Source of the DNA: Oscillibacter sp.
GTDB taxonomy: Bacteria > Bacillota > Clostridia > Oscillospirales > Oscillospiraceae
Reading direction: 5' to 3'
Assembly: GCA_014799925.1 (NCBI GenBank)
Contig: JAAVHC010000011.1
Coordinates: 1 to 46,286 of the forward strand
DNA length: 46,286 nt
Below are positions 23,721-31,950 of the stretch, piece after piece. How positions within the stretch are numbered: position 1 is the stretch's first letter; each line of letters begins with the position of its first letter. The position numbers and the translations under genes are program-made. Under the pieces are notes generated by a model. It saw nothing but the letters and a program-made list of their open reading frames with translations. It made no database searches and had not been told where the DNA came from.

Positions 23721-24824
23721 CTATCTTCCCATAAATATGGCGTCCATGTCCTTTACAAAATTATCCACGCTGTAGCAGACGAATATCTGGTCCATGCCGT
23801 TCTCCTGGGCGTACTGCGCCACGGACGTCCGGTAGTACCGCAGGTCCAGCAGATGGATCTCAGAAAAATACTGGCTCAGGAACGGCGCCAGGCTGTCGCT
23901 GTAGCTGTCCCGGACCACCAGCAGCTTCCGGTCCGCCGCGGCGTCCGGGTTCCGGACGATATACAGTGGCGCGTTGCCGCCCAGAAAGGATGCGTACTTG
24001 TCCTTCTCCCCCAGAAAGCGGTCCACATACAGCCCGTGGGTCTCGCCCCTTTCCACATCCTCCACGGTGACGCTCCCAGTGGGGATATACCTTTCGATGG
24101 TGTCCGGCTCCACCCAATGGACGCCGGAGGTGGAATAGAGGGTGCCGTAAAAATCCTCCGACACGGTCTCCCCCGCCCCCAGGGGCGCGGGTGTCTCCCC
24201 CATGGCAGTCATAAGCGCGGCGTACCCATAATATGCCCCCAGGCTGGTCCAGTGGTGGTCCGTACGGTAGAAAACAGCTTCGTCCCTGTGATTGGTCAGG
24301 GCCCCGGCAACATCCACCCATACCGCGCCGGGAACGCTCCCCCGGACCTGCTCCAGCCATGCTGCCTGGTCGAAATTCTCCGCTCCGGCGGGCAGTTGCT
24401 CCTTCCAGACCTCCGCCGCCGTGGGAATCAGGCCCACATACACCGGAATATCCGTCAGCTCCGTCAGGGCGCGGAGATATCCCGTGTTCTGCGCCCCCCG
24501 GCTGGTATCCTCGATCTGATGGATCAGCCTGTCGCCGCAGAGATACACCCCGTGAAACTCCTGCTTGCCCAGCAAGCGCTCGTACCGGGTTTTCAGCCCC
24601 ATCCAGTTGTCCCGCAGGGGGAACTGGTCCTCCAGATATTTCTCCAGATTGGCGGTATAGCTGCCGTCCAGCAGGGACGCCCAGGAGAACGCGGGCAGCT
24701 GGCTCAGGTTCCGATTCTCCACCGGGGAGAAGGTCCGGTCCGGCAGGAGGATATGCAGCAGGCCGAAGCCCGCCAGGAATACGCAGAAAATCATCGCCGT
24801 GATCCGCTGGGATGCTTTTGTCAT
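23721..24824 (-). CDS. DHHW family protein, AlgX/AlgJ-like acetyl-transfer partner
   Basis: 367 aa. N-terminal membrane anchor, then an SGNH-like domain facing outside: the FSPVENRNLSQLP opening, YRTDHHWTSLGAYYGY with Asp189-His190-His191-Trp192, and VRDSYSDSLAPF (probable catalytic Ser) near the end. Relatives AlgJ/AlgX pass acetyl groups from an MBOAT protein to an exopolysaccharide. The MBOAT gene is 18 bp upstream in the same operon, which supports that role; the polysaccharide is not identified. Confidence 0.88.
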   Translation of the reverse strand: MTKASQRITAMIFCVFLAGFGLLHILLPDRTFSPVENRNLSQLPAFSWASLLDGSYTANLEKYLEDQFPLRDNWMGLKTRYERLLGKQEFHGVYLCGDRLIHQIEDTSRGAQNTGYLRALTELTDIPVYVGLIPTAAEVWKEQLPAGAENFDQAAWLEQVRGSVPGAVWVDVAGALTNHRDEAVFYRTDHHWTSLGAYYGYAALMTAMGETPAPLGAGETVSEDFYGTLYSTSGVHWVEPDTIERYIPTGSVTVEDVERGETHGLYVDRFLGEKDKYASFLGGNAPLYIVRNPDAAADRKLLVVRDSYSDSLAPFLSQYFSEIHLLDLRYYRTSVAQYAQENGMDQIFVCYSVDNFVKDMDAIFMGR

Positions 24825-24842
24825 GGTTCCCTTCCCCCCTTC

Positions 24843-26228
24843 TTAGAACCGGAAATACAGAAACGGGTTGTATCCCGCGTCCACCAGAGAGGCGGTACAC
24901 AGAATCAGCGCCCCCAGCACCAGCAGCGGCGTCAGGACAGACCGGGCTCGCTCCCCCAGCCTGTCCCACAGCTTCCGCGCCAGCGGCGTGGAGCCGACCG
25001 TCAGAATCACCAGCGTGGGCAGATAGCTCCACAGCCGGTAGCCGTCCACGGGACTGTACAGTCCTCCGCCGCCGAACAGGGACCGGAAATAACCGCCCAG
25101 CCGTCCCATGTCCTCCACGGCAAACAGTGCCCAGCCAATCAGGACGACCGCCATGGTATAGATGTGCCGGACCGCCCCGGGCAGCTTCTCCAGCCGTTTT
25201 CCCAGAAACAGCCGCTCCGCCAGCATCCATGCCCCGTAATACAGTCCCCACAGCAGGAAGTTCCATCCCGCTCCGTGCCAGATGCCGGTCAGGAGCCAGA
25301 CAGTCAGGATGTTGCGGATCCACTTCCATCTGGGAACCCGATTGCCGCCCAGGGGGAAATAGACATACTCCCGGAACCAGGTGGTCAGAGAGATGTGCCA
25401 GCGCTTCCAGAACTCCACGACAGATTTGGAGATGTAGGGGTAGTTGAAGTTCTCCAGAAAGTCAAAGCCCAGCATCCTCCCCAGACCGATGGCCATATCG
25501 CTGTAGCCGGAGAAATCGAAGTAAATCTGGAACGCGTAGGCCGCCAGCCCCAGCCACGCCCCGGCAGCCGTCAGGCTCTGCGCCGACAGGGACTGATCCC
25601 ACAGCTGCCCGATGGCGTTGGCCAGCAGGACCTTCTTCGCCAGCCCCACGGTGAAGCGCTGGATGCCGGAGACAAATTTCTCCAGGTCCTCCCGGCGGTC
25701 CTCCAGCTGCTCCGCCACGGACTTGTACCGGACGATGGGGCCCGCGATCAGCTGCGGGAACAGGGTGACGTAAGCGCCGAAGGTGACCACGTTCCGCTGG
25801 ACCGGCGCGTCGTTGCGGTAGACGTCAATGGTGTAGCTCATGGTCTGGAAGGTGTAAAAGCTGATGCCGATGGGCAGAGGCAGGCCCAGCACCGGCAGAG
25901 ACAGCCCCGTCAGGGCGTTGAGGTTCCCGGCCAGGAAATCCCAGTACTTGAAGAACACCAGGATGCCCAGATTGAAAATCACCGACGACGCCACGGCCCG
26001 CCGGGCCTTTTTATCATCCGCCCGCCACCGCTCCACCAGCATCCCGTGGACGTAGTCCACCGCGATGGACAGCAGCATGATCAGAATATATATCGGCTCG
26101 CCCCAGCCGTAGAAAAACAGGCTCACCAGCAGCAGGATCAGATTCCGCAGCTTCAGCGGCGCGAGCTTGTACACCGCCAGCACGGCCATCAGATAGAAAA
26201 ACAGAAAGGGCAGGCTGGAAAAAATCAT
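24843..26228 (-). CDS. MBOAT family O-acyltransferase (AlgI/DltB-like)
   Basis: 461 aa polytopic membrane protein. Family motifs: SYTIDVYRND, FPQLIAGPIVRY, YFDFSGYSDMAIGLGRMLG, FWKRWHISLTTWFREYVYFPLGG and WLLTGIWHGAGWNF with His318 as the expected catalytic residue. It should carry acyl (acetyl) groups across the membrane to the DHHW protein encoded next. DUF4358 lies upstream with an array of 93-bp repeats between. Confidence 0.92.
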   Translation of the reverse strand: MIFSSLPFLFFYLMAVLAVYKLAPLKLRNLILLLVSLFFYGWGEPIYILIMLLSIAVDYVHGMLVERWRADDKKARRAVASSVIFNLGILVFFKYWDFLAGNLNALTGLSLPVLGLPLPIGISFYTFQTMSYTIDVYRNDAPVQRNVVTFGAYVTLFPQLIAGPIVRYKSVAEQLEDRREDLEKFVSGIQRFTVGLAKKVLLANAIGQLWDQSLSAQSLTAAGAWLGLAAYAFQIYFDFSGYSDMAIGLGRMLGFDFLENFNYPYISKSVVEFWKRWHISLTTWFREYVYFPLGGNRVPRWKWIRNILTVWLLTGIWHGAGWNFLLWGLYYGAWMLAERLFLGKRLEKLPGAVRHIYTMAVVLIGWALFAVEDMGRLGGYFRSLFGGGGLYSPVDGYRLWSYLPTLVILTVGSTPLARKLWDRLGERARSVLTPLLVLGALILCTASLVDAGYNPFLYFRF

Positions 26229-26254
26229 GGTTTTTCTCTCCTGTCAAAAAGGGG

Positions 26255-26507
26255 GGTCCTGGGCGGACGGCCAATCTCGCTCTTGACTGTCGTGTCTGAC
26301 TGAGTCCGCCGCACGGTAACGGAGACGTCTGTGCAAACAGGTCAGAAGGTCCTGGGCGGACGGCCAATCTCGCTCTTGGCTGTCGTGTCTGACCGAGTCC
26401 GCCGCACGGTAACGGAGACGTCTGTGCAAACAGGTCAGAAGGTCCTGGGCGGACGGCCAATCTCGGCTCTTGGCTGCTGTGTTTGACCGAGTCCGCCGCA
26501 CGGTAAC
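26255..26507. repeat. Tandem 93-bp repeat, three units
   Basis: Unit starts at 26255, 26348 and 26441, exactly 93 bp apart. The third unit is slightly diverged and shortened. Each holds GGTCCTGGGCGGACGGCCAA, CGCTCTT, GAGTCCGCCGCACGGTAACG and the local tail GACGTCTGTGCAAACAGG. The same frame and length occur at 1928-2113 with a different interior and tail. The array fills the gap between the MBOAT and DUF4358 genes; its open frames are repeat translations. Confidence 0.9.
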
Positions 26508-26515
26508 GAAAACAG

Positions 26516-27007
26516 CTACGCGAAAAGCTTGTTGAACGCCTCCACGGCCTGGTCCTGCTCCTCTCCGGCGCAGATCAGGGCCACCACGCTGCCATTGGTG
26601 ATGACCTTGGCCTTCTCCCAGGCCTCGACGGTCATGGGATACATGGCGCCGCCCTGAACCTGGGCGTCAATGCGGGCCTGGAAAATGTCCGCCACCTCCC
26701 TGGCGTGAGAGGCATCCTCCAGCTCCACCAGGGCAAACTCATAGGCTACGGCGGAAATCATCGCCATTTTCAGCACGGACTGCTTCAGACCATAGGTCTC
26801 CAGGCCGGGGTAGAACTGCGCGATATAGTCCGCTTCCACATCCATCATGGCGGGCTGATTACCCTCGCCCAATGCCGCCATGAAGTCCTCATAGTACTGG
26901 TTCAGATCCGGGGCCTCCCTGTCGGGGGTGTCGTTTCCTTTGCCGCCGCAGGCGGCGAGGGTCAGAAGCAGGGTCACGCTCAGCAAAACGCTTAAAAACT
27001 TTTTCAT
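26516..27007 (-). CDS. DUF4358-like lipoprotein
   Basis: 163 aa. Lipoprotein signal peptide (MKKFLSVLLSV, lipobox LAAC, then GGKGND). The mature part (LETYGLKQSVLKMAMISAVAYEFALVEL, EVADIFQARID, NGSVVALICAG) looks like the DUF4358 family, which has no known function and often sits beside MBOAT and DHHW genes in Clostridia (from memory). ATG 27007 has TGGAGG upstream; the frame to 27031 has no better site. A palindrome GTCCGGT-g-ACCGGAC (27034-27048) lies in the leader. Confidence 0.75.
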   Translation of the reverse strand: MKKFLSVLLSVTLLLTLAACGGKGNDTPDREAPDLNQYYEDFMAALGEGNQPAMMDVEADYIAQFYPGLETYGLKQSVLKMAMISAVAYEFALVELEDASHAREVADIFQARIDAQVQGGAMYPMTVEAWEKAKVITNGSVVALICAGEEQDQAVEAFNKLFA

Positions 27008-27102
27008 GTGTACCTCCAGGTATTTTTTCATTTGTCCGGTGACCGGACCGTCCTGTTAGGCGGGCCGACAGGTAAATTGTTCCCCGGTTTTGAAAAAAAT
27101 TT

Positions 27103-28143
27103 CTACGCGAGACTGGCAATCTCTTCCATCAGCGCGTCCACCAGCTTGTCCTGGGGCACTTTCCGGAGGATCTCCCCCTTGCGGAACAGGAGGCCCTCCC
27201 CGTTTCCGCCGGCTATGCCCACGTCGGCGGCGGACGCCTCGCCGGGGCCGTTTACCGCGCAGCCCATGACCGCCACGGTGATGGGCCTGGTACAGCCCGC
27301 CAGACGGCGTTCCACCTCCTGAGCCATGGGGATGAGGTCAATGTTGGTCCGCCCGCAGGTGGGACAGGCGATGATATTGGGCCCCTCCTGCCGCAGTCCC
27401 GCGGCCATAAGGATCTTTTTCGCGGCATGGACCTCCTCCACCGGGTCGGCCGTGAGAGTCACCCGCAGGGTATCCCCGATCCCCAGGCACAGCAGGCCGC
27501 CGATGCCCATGGCGGACTTCACCATGCCCATATCCGGCGTACCCGCCTCGGTGACGCCCAGATGCAGGGGGTAGGGACACCGCTCGCTCAAAAGCCGGTA
27601 GGCCCCCATGGTCACCGGCACGGAGGAGCACTTCACAGAGATACAGATATCCGTGAAGTCGAATTTCTCCAGCAGGGCCGCGTGGCCCAGGGCGCTCTCC
27701 ACAAGGGCCTCCGGCGTGGCTCCGCCGTACTTTTTCAGCAGCTCCTTCTCCAGTGAGCCGCCGTTGACGCCGATGCGGATGGGGATCCTCCCTGCCCGGC
27801 AGGCGTCCGCCACGGCCTTCACCCGGTCCTCCCCGCCGATATTGCCGGGATTGATGCGGATCTTGTCGATCCCCTGGGCGGCGCACTCCAGCGCCAGCTT
27901 GTAATCGAAGTGAATATCCGCCACCAGAGGGATGCGGATCTGGGCTTTGATGGCCCCGATGGCCTTCGCCGCCGCCATGTCCGGCACGGCGACCCGGATG
28001 ATCTCACACCCCGCCGCCTCCAGGCGGTGGATCTGGTCCACCGTGGCGGAGACATCATGGGTCTTGGTATTGCACATGGACTGAATGGCAACCGGTGCGC
28101 CGCCGCCTACGGGAACGCCGCCCACCATGATCCGCTTTGTCAT
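27103..28143 (-). CDS. ispG: 4-hydroxy-3-methylbut-2-enyl diphosphate synthase
   Basis: 346 aa, short bacterial form. IspG (GcpE) makes HMBPP from MEcPP in the MEP pathway with a [4Fe-4S] cluster. The TIM-barrel part starts with TKRIMVGGVPVGGGAPVAIQSMCNT. The cluster ligands appear in IACPTCGRTNID and VMGCAVNGPGEASAADVG. It overlaps rseP by 4 bp (ATGA) and ends the pyrH-to-ispG series. Confidence 0.96.
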   Translation of the reverse strand: MTKRIMVGGVPVGGGAPVAIQSMCNTKTHDVSATVDQIHRLEAAGCEIIRVAVPDMAAAKAIGAIKAQIRIPLVADIHFDYKLALECAAQGIDKIRINPGNIGGEDRVKAVADACRAGRIPIRIGVNGGSLEKELLKKYGGATPEALVESALGHAALLEKFDFTDICISVKCSSVPVTMGAYRLLSERCPYPLHLGVTEAGTPDMGMVKSAMGIGGLLCLGIGDTLRVTLTADPVEEVHAAKKILMAAGLRQEGPNIIACPTCGRTNIDLIPMAQEVERRLAGCTRPITVAVMGCAVNGPGEASAADVGIAGGNGEGLLFRKGEILRKVPQDKLVDALMEEIASLA

Positions 28144-29216
28144 GACACCGTCCTCCCCCCTACCAGCTTCATCACGTCGTTGAAGGTCACAAACAGCATC
28201 AGGCCCATCAGCAGCGCCAGGAATACCATATTGATGGCCGCCTCATACCTGAGAGGAATCTTCTTCTTAAGAAGCTTCTCGGAAATCGTAGAGACGATCA
28301 GGAAAAGGATATGTCCGCCGTCCAGCGCGGGAATGGGCAGCAGATTCATAACGGCCAGGTTCACGGCAATCATGGCTCCGAAATAGGCGATATTGGCCAG
28401 CGCGTCGGTAACGCTGGCGCTCTGAGCGCCCACCTCGTTGATGGTGGAGACGATCCCTACCGGCCCGCTGAGGTCATTGACGCCGGCGCTGCCGGTCACC
28501 AGCATTTTCAGGCTGAACCAGACCGTCCGGACAAAATCAACGGCGTCATACCACGTATACTGCAATTTCGCCCCAAGGGTGGCTTCCTTGACCACGGCGG
28601 TCCGGTAGAAGCCGTAACCCTGATAGGCGCCGCCCTCGCTGTCGCTGTATGTGCCCACGGCCAGGTTGTGGAATACGACCTTCTCTCCGTCCCGCAGCAC
28701 CACAAGGTCAATGGGCTGGCGGTTGGCCACCATAAGAATCAGGTCGATGTCGCCGGGAGTATAGATCCGGGACCCGTTGATGGAGTAAAACACGTCCCCC
28801 TCCAGCAGGGCCCCGCCGTTGACCGCCTCGAACTCCGGAGCGCACCCCGCGGCGACAGGAACATAGAACCCCGCCGCCTGAAAATTAAGGATCAGGAGAA
28901 TCAGCACACCCACCAGAAAATTCATGGCGGCGCCGGCGGCAAAGACGAAAATCTTCTTCCAGAAGCCCTGGTTGCCGAGGCTGTGTGGATCGTCGGAGTC
29001 CTCCTCCTCGCCCTCCATGGCGCAGAAGCCCCCGATGGGCAGGGCCCGGAGGGAGAACATGGTGCCCTTTTTCCCCGTTCTCTTCCAGACGAGGGGCCCC
29101 ATGCCGATGGCGAACTCGTGGACGGTGACGCCGCACAGCCGCGCGGCAATGAAGTGGCCCCACTCGTGGGCGGCGATCAGAATACCAAACAATAAGATGG
29201 CCAGGATAATATACAT
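28140..29216 (-). CDS. rseP: RIP metalloprotease RseP
   Basis: 358 aa site-2 protease that cuts membrane-embedded anti-sigma factors and signal peptide remnants. His17-Glu18-Trp-Gly-His21 lies in the first segment, FNDV and a PDZ domain (about 120-200, GDVFYSINGSRIYTPGDID) are in place, and the second zinc motif is NLLPIPALDGGH. It keeps the conserved dxr-rseP-ispG order, interrupted only by a gene remnant between dxr and rseP. Confidence 0.95.
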   Translation of the reverse strand: MYIILAILLFGILIAAHEWGHFIAARLCGVTVHEFAIGMGPLVWKRTGKKGTMFSLRALPIGGFCAMEGEEEDSDDPHSLGNQGFWKKIFVFAAGAAMNFLVGVLILLILNFQAAGFYVPVAAGCAPEFEAVNGGALLEGDVFYSINGSRIYTPGDIDLILMVANRQPIDLVVLRDGEKVVFHNLAVGTYSDSEGGAYQGYGFYRTAVVKEATLGAKLQYTWYDAVDFVRTVWFSLKMLVTGSAGVNDLSGPVGIVSTINEVGAQSASVTDALANIAYFGAMIAVNLAVMNLLPIPALDGGHILFLIVSTISEKLLKKKIPLRYEAAINMVFLALLMGLMLFVTFNDVMKLVGGRTVS

Positions 29217-29279
29217 GGTCTTACCTCTTTATAGGGTGATTTGCCGCCCCTGGCGGCAAGGGAAAGTGATTTCTATTCA

Positions 29280-29506
29280 TTACTCCGAGGGTTTCTCGCC
29301 CCCGGACCCCGCGCCTAACGGCAGATGATTCTTTTTCCCCTTTGCGTCGTGGAAATGAAAATGGGTCAGCCTCTCCCGGTACGCGTCAAGCAGAAAAATC
29401 CTGTGTTCCGGCAGAGTAAAGTATACGCCCCCGGACAAGTGCATATTCAGGATTGGTCCGCCTTCCGGCCCGGGCGGCTCAATCAGAGCCGGCATCCCCA
29501 GATCTG
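29280..29506 (-). pseudogene. Remnant resembling a sugar-phosphate isomerase/epimerase C-terminal part
   Basis: The open frame here has about 75 codons after the dxr stop. It contains LTHFHFHDAKGKKNHLPLGAG, strongly like the metal-binding HXHDXXGXXXHLPLG region of xylose-isomerase-like TIM-barrel proteins, preceded by a HRIFLLDAYRERL helix. Those proteins are about 260 aa, and the barrel N terminus and remainder are missing. No convincing start or ribosome-binding site is seen. A decayed insertion in the dxr-rseP gap is the best reading; a small live gene is less likely. Confidence 0.45.
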
Positions 29507-30655
29507 TCATTTTGCAGCTTCCAGCACACACGCCCTGGCTTTTTGGTCCGCTTCCAGGATTTCGTCCATGGCGGGATGATGGATGCCGGGTATTTTATCC
29601 AGCGCCTCCGCAACCAGGTCCGGGATCTGTCCGAAGGAAATCCGCTCCTGACGGAACAGCTCCACCGCCGCCTCGTTGGCTCCGTTGAGCACCGCGCAGC
29701 TGGTCCCGCCCGTCCGGGCGCAGTCCATGGCCATCCGCAGGCAGGGGAACGCCTCCAGGTCCGGCGGGGCAAAGGTCAGCGGCGGACAGCGCAGCAGATC
29801 CAAAGCCGGCAGCTCCGACTTCTCCCGGTAGGGATAGGTCAGCGCGTACCGAATGGGAAGACGCATATCCGGCGTGCCCATCTGTGCCAGCACCGCGCCG
29901 TCCCGGAACTCCACCATGGAGTGGATGATGCTCTGGCGGTGGATGACCACGTCCACCTGGTCCGGCGTGACCCGGAACAGGCGCATGGCCTCGATAAACT
30001 CCAGACCCTTGTTCATCAGGGTGGCGCAGTCGATGGTGATCTTCTCCCCCATGGTCCAGTTGGGGTGCCGGAGGGCGTCAGCCCTGGTCTTTTTCGCCAC
30101 CTCCTCCCGGCGCAGACCGAAAAACGGCCCGCCGGAGCAGGTCAGGATCAACCGCTTGATCTCACCCCTGTCCCGGCTGCCCTGCAAGCACTGAAAAATG
30201 GCCGAATGCTCGCTGTCCACCGGGATAATTTCCGCGCCGTAACGCTTCGCGGTTTCCATGACCAGCTCCCCGGCGCAGACCAGGGTCTCCTTGTTGGCGA
30301 AAGCCACCCGTTTTCCCGCCTCAACGGCGGCCATGGTAGGCAGCAGCGCCGCCATGCCCACCACGGCGGTGACCACCGCGTCGCTCTCCGGCAGGGACGC
30401 CGCCCGGCGCAGGCCGTCCAGACCGTAGGCCACCTCGATATCCAGTCCCGTCAGCCGCCCCGCCAGCTCCAGGGCGGGCTCCAGATCATTTACCGCCACC
30501 AGCCGGGGGCGGAACTCCCTGGCCTGCCGCTCCAGTAGGTCAATGCTGGTACGGGCCGTCAGCGCGGCCACCCTGATTCCCTGCTCCCGGCAGACGTCCA
30601 GCGTCTGCCGCCCGATGGAGCCGGTGGAACCCAAGAGGGAAATTGCTTTTACCAT
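29507..30655 (-). CDS. dxr: 1-deoxy-D-xylulose-5-phosphate reductoisomerase
   Basis: 382 aa. Second MEP-pathway enzyme, NADPH- and metal-dependent. It opens with the nucleotide-binding ISLLGSTGSIGRQTLDVCRE; PVDSEHSAIFQCLQG and LTCSGGPFFG mark the active site; NWTMGEKITIDCATLMNKGLE and the C-terminal VLNGANEAAVELF are typical. It lies between the GNAT gene (13 bp) and the remnant before rseP. Confidence 0.96.
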   Translation of the reverse strand: MVKAISLLGSTGSIGRQTLDVCREQGIRVAALTARTSIDLLERQAREFRPRLVAVNDLEPALELAGRLTGLDIEVAYGLDGLRRAASLPESDAVVTAVVGMAALLPTMAAVEAGKRVAFANKETLVCAGELVMETAKRYGAEIIPVDSEHSAIFQCLQGSRDRGEIKRLILTCSGGPFFGLRREEVAKKTRADALRHPNWTMGEKITIDCATLMNKGLEFIEAMRLFRVTPDQVDVVIHRQSIIHSMVEFRDGAVLAQMGTPDMRLPIRYALTYPYREKSELPALDLLRCPPLTFAPPDLEAFPCLRMAMDCARTGGTSCAVLNGANEAAVELFRQERISFGQIPDLVAEALDKIPGIHHPAMDEILEADQKARACVLEAAK

Positions 30656-30668
30656 ATGCTCTCCTCAC

Positions 30669-31112
30669 TTACAGCTTCTTGAAGAGCGCGGCGCTCCAGA
30701 ATTCCATGCCCAGCTCATCAATGTAAAAATGCAGAATTGCCCGATGGTCCTTCGTTGCTGTACCCAGCATGAGATACTTCGCCTCCGGCCGGACCTGCTC
30801 CTCCACATAACGAAACAGCGCGGAGCCTACGCCCCGGGAACGGTAAGCGGGCTTCACATAGAGTTCTTCCACCTCAAAATAATCTGTGCCATCCGGTACG
30901 ACCGCGCCTTGATTTTTTGACTTTTTTAGCTTTCCAAACAGATATCCAATGATCTCGCCGCTTTCTTCCGCGATGAAAACGCGGTTTCCCTCCAAATTGC
31001 CGCGCCCATTCTTTCGGTATCCATGGCAGCTGTTTTCCGCTTCCCAGTCCGCAGACATGGTTATCAGCGTCAGGACAATCTCGTCTGTAAGCGGAACTTC
31101 CCTAGTCACCAT
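30669..31112 (-). CDS. GNAT N-acetyltransferase
   Basis: 147 aa, one GNAT domain: FIAEESGEIIGYLFGKL, YFEVEELYVKPAYRSRGVGSALFRYVEE (acetyl-CoA loop RSRGVGSA) and LGTATKDHRAILHFYIDELGMEF. Acceptor unknown. ATG 31112 follows the cdsA stop by 7 bp with GGAGG inside the cdsA end; the frame to 31145 runs into cdsA. It is an unusual passenger between cdsA and dxr, probably cotranscribed. Confidence 0.85.
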   Translation of the reverse strand: MVTREVPLTDEIVLTLITMSADWEAENSCHGYRKNGRGNLEGNRVFIAEESGEIIGYLFGKLKKSKNQGAVVPDGTDYFEVEELYVKPAYRSRGVGSALFRYVEEQVRPEAKYLMLGTATKDHRAILHFYIDELGMEFWSAALFKKL

Positions 31113-31119
31113 TCCGGCG

Positions 31120-31950
31120 TCAGCCTCCGACGCAGCGCCAGCCAACCTGCATCAGCTCCATCAGCGCCGCCAGCACGGGAGCGACAAACAGCACGCTGTC
31201 AAACCGGTCCAGCACCCCGCCGTGGGCCAGGAAAATCTTTCCGTAGTCCTTCACGCCGAACTCCCGCTTGATGAGGGAAAAGCTCAAATCGCCGATCTGT
31301 GCCACCACGCCGCAAAACAGCGACAGCACCGCCATGGCGCCATAGCTTAATATACCGCTGGCTCCATAGAACCAGTGCCTCATAACGAATACGAACAGCA
31401 GACCGCAGACCACATTGCCCGCCAGTCCGCCGACGGCTCCCTCCACCGTCTTTTTGGGACTCACTTTAGGGGCCAGCTTATGCCTGCCGATGGCAAGGCC
31501 CGTGAAATAGGCGAAGGTGTCGCAGGCAAAGCTGAGAATAAAGGGCAGCAGCAGATACCCCCGGCTGACGCCGCTGGCATAGATGCGCAGGAACGAGGAG
31601 AAGGAGTATCCGATGGCGATGCCGCCGAACAGCACCGCCGCAATCTGGTGAAATCGCACCGCGCCGCCCTTAAAAACGGCGTAAGTAAACACGACCAGCG
31701 TAGACAGGATGAACCATACGCCCACATACTGCGGGCGGTCATAGAACCACTCCACTGTCATGCATGGGATAAGCACGGCGGCAACCGCCAGAAAGGTATC
31801 CCGTTCGCCTCCCACGCAGCGGTACAGCTCATTGCCGCCGATGCCCGCCAGCAGCGCCAGCGCGCCCAGCAGCAGCGGCGGGGGGCCCCACAGCACCACA
31901 TACAACAGAACCGGCACACCCACTGCCGCCACTAAAATTCTTGACTTCAT
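31120..31950 (-). CDS. cdsA: Phosphatidate cytidylyltransferase
   Basis: 276 aa, about eight membrane segments. Makes CDP-diacylglycerol from phosphatidate and CTP. The family signature appears near the C terminus: SLIKREFGVKDYGKIFLAHGGVLDRFDSVLF, and the middle has FACDTFAYFTGLAIGRHKLAPKVSPKKTVEG. It overlaps uppS by 4 bp (ATGA), the classical uppS-cdsA pair. Confidence 0.96.
   Translation of the reverse strand: MKSRILVAAVGVPVLLYVVLWGPPPLLLGALALLAGIGGNELYRCVGGERDTFLAVAAVLIPCMTVEWFYDRPQYVGVWFILSTLVVFTYAVFKGGAVRFHQIAAVLFGGIAIGYSFSSFLRIYASGVSRGYLLLPFILSFACDTFAYFTGLAIGRHKLAPKVSPKKTVEGAVGGLAGNVVCGLLFVFVMRHWFYGASGILSYGAMAVLSLFCGVVAQIGDLSFSLIKREFGVKDYGKIFLAHGGVLDRFDSVLFVAPVLAALMELMQVGWRCVGG

Noticed and set aside
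23853-26303. 816-codon plus-strand open frame over DHHW and MBOAT genes
   Set aside because: Antisense of two recognisable genes; Pro/Gln/Arg-rich low-complexity translation.
26244-26501. Open frames with repeated LPCGGL..AVRPGPSDLF peptides
   Set aside because: 93 is divisible by three, so every frame repeats as a peptide; this is repeat DNA and not a gene.
26255-26507. CRISPR array
   Set aside because: Units are 93 bp with near-identical interiors; there are no short direct repeats with unique spacers and no cas genes.
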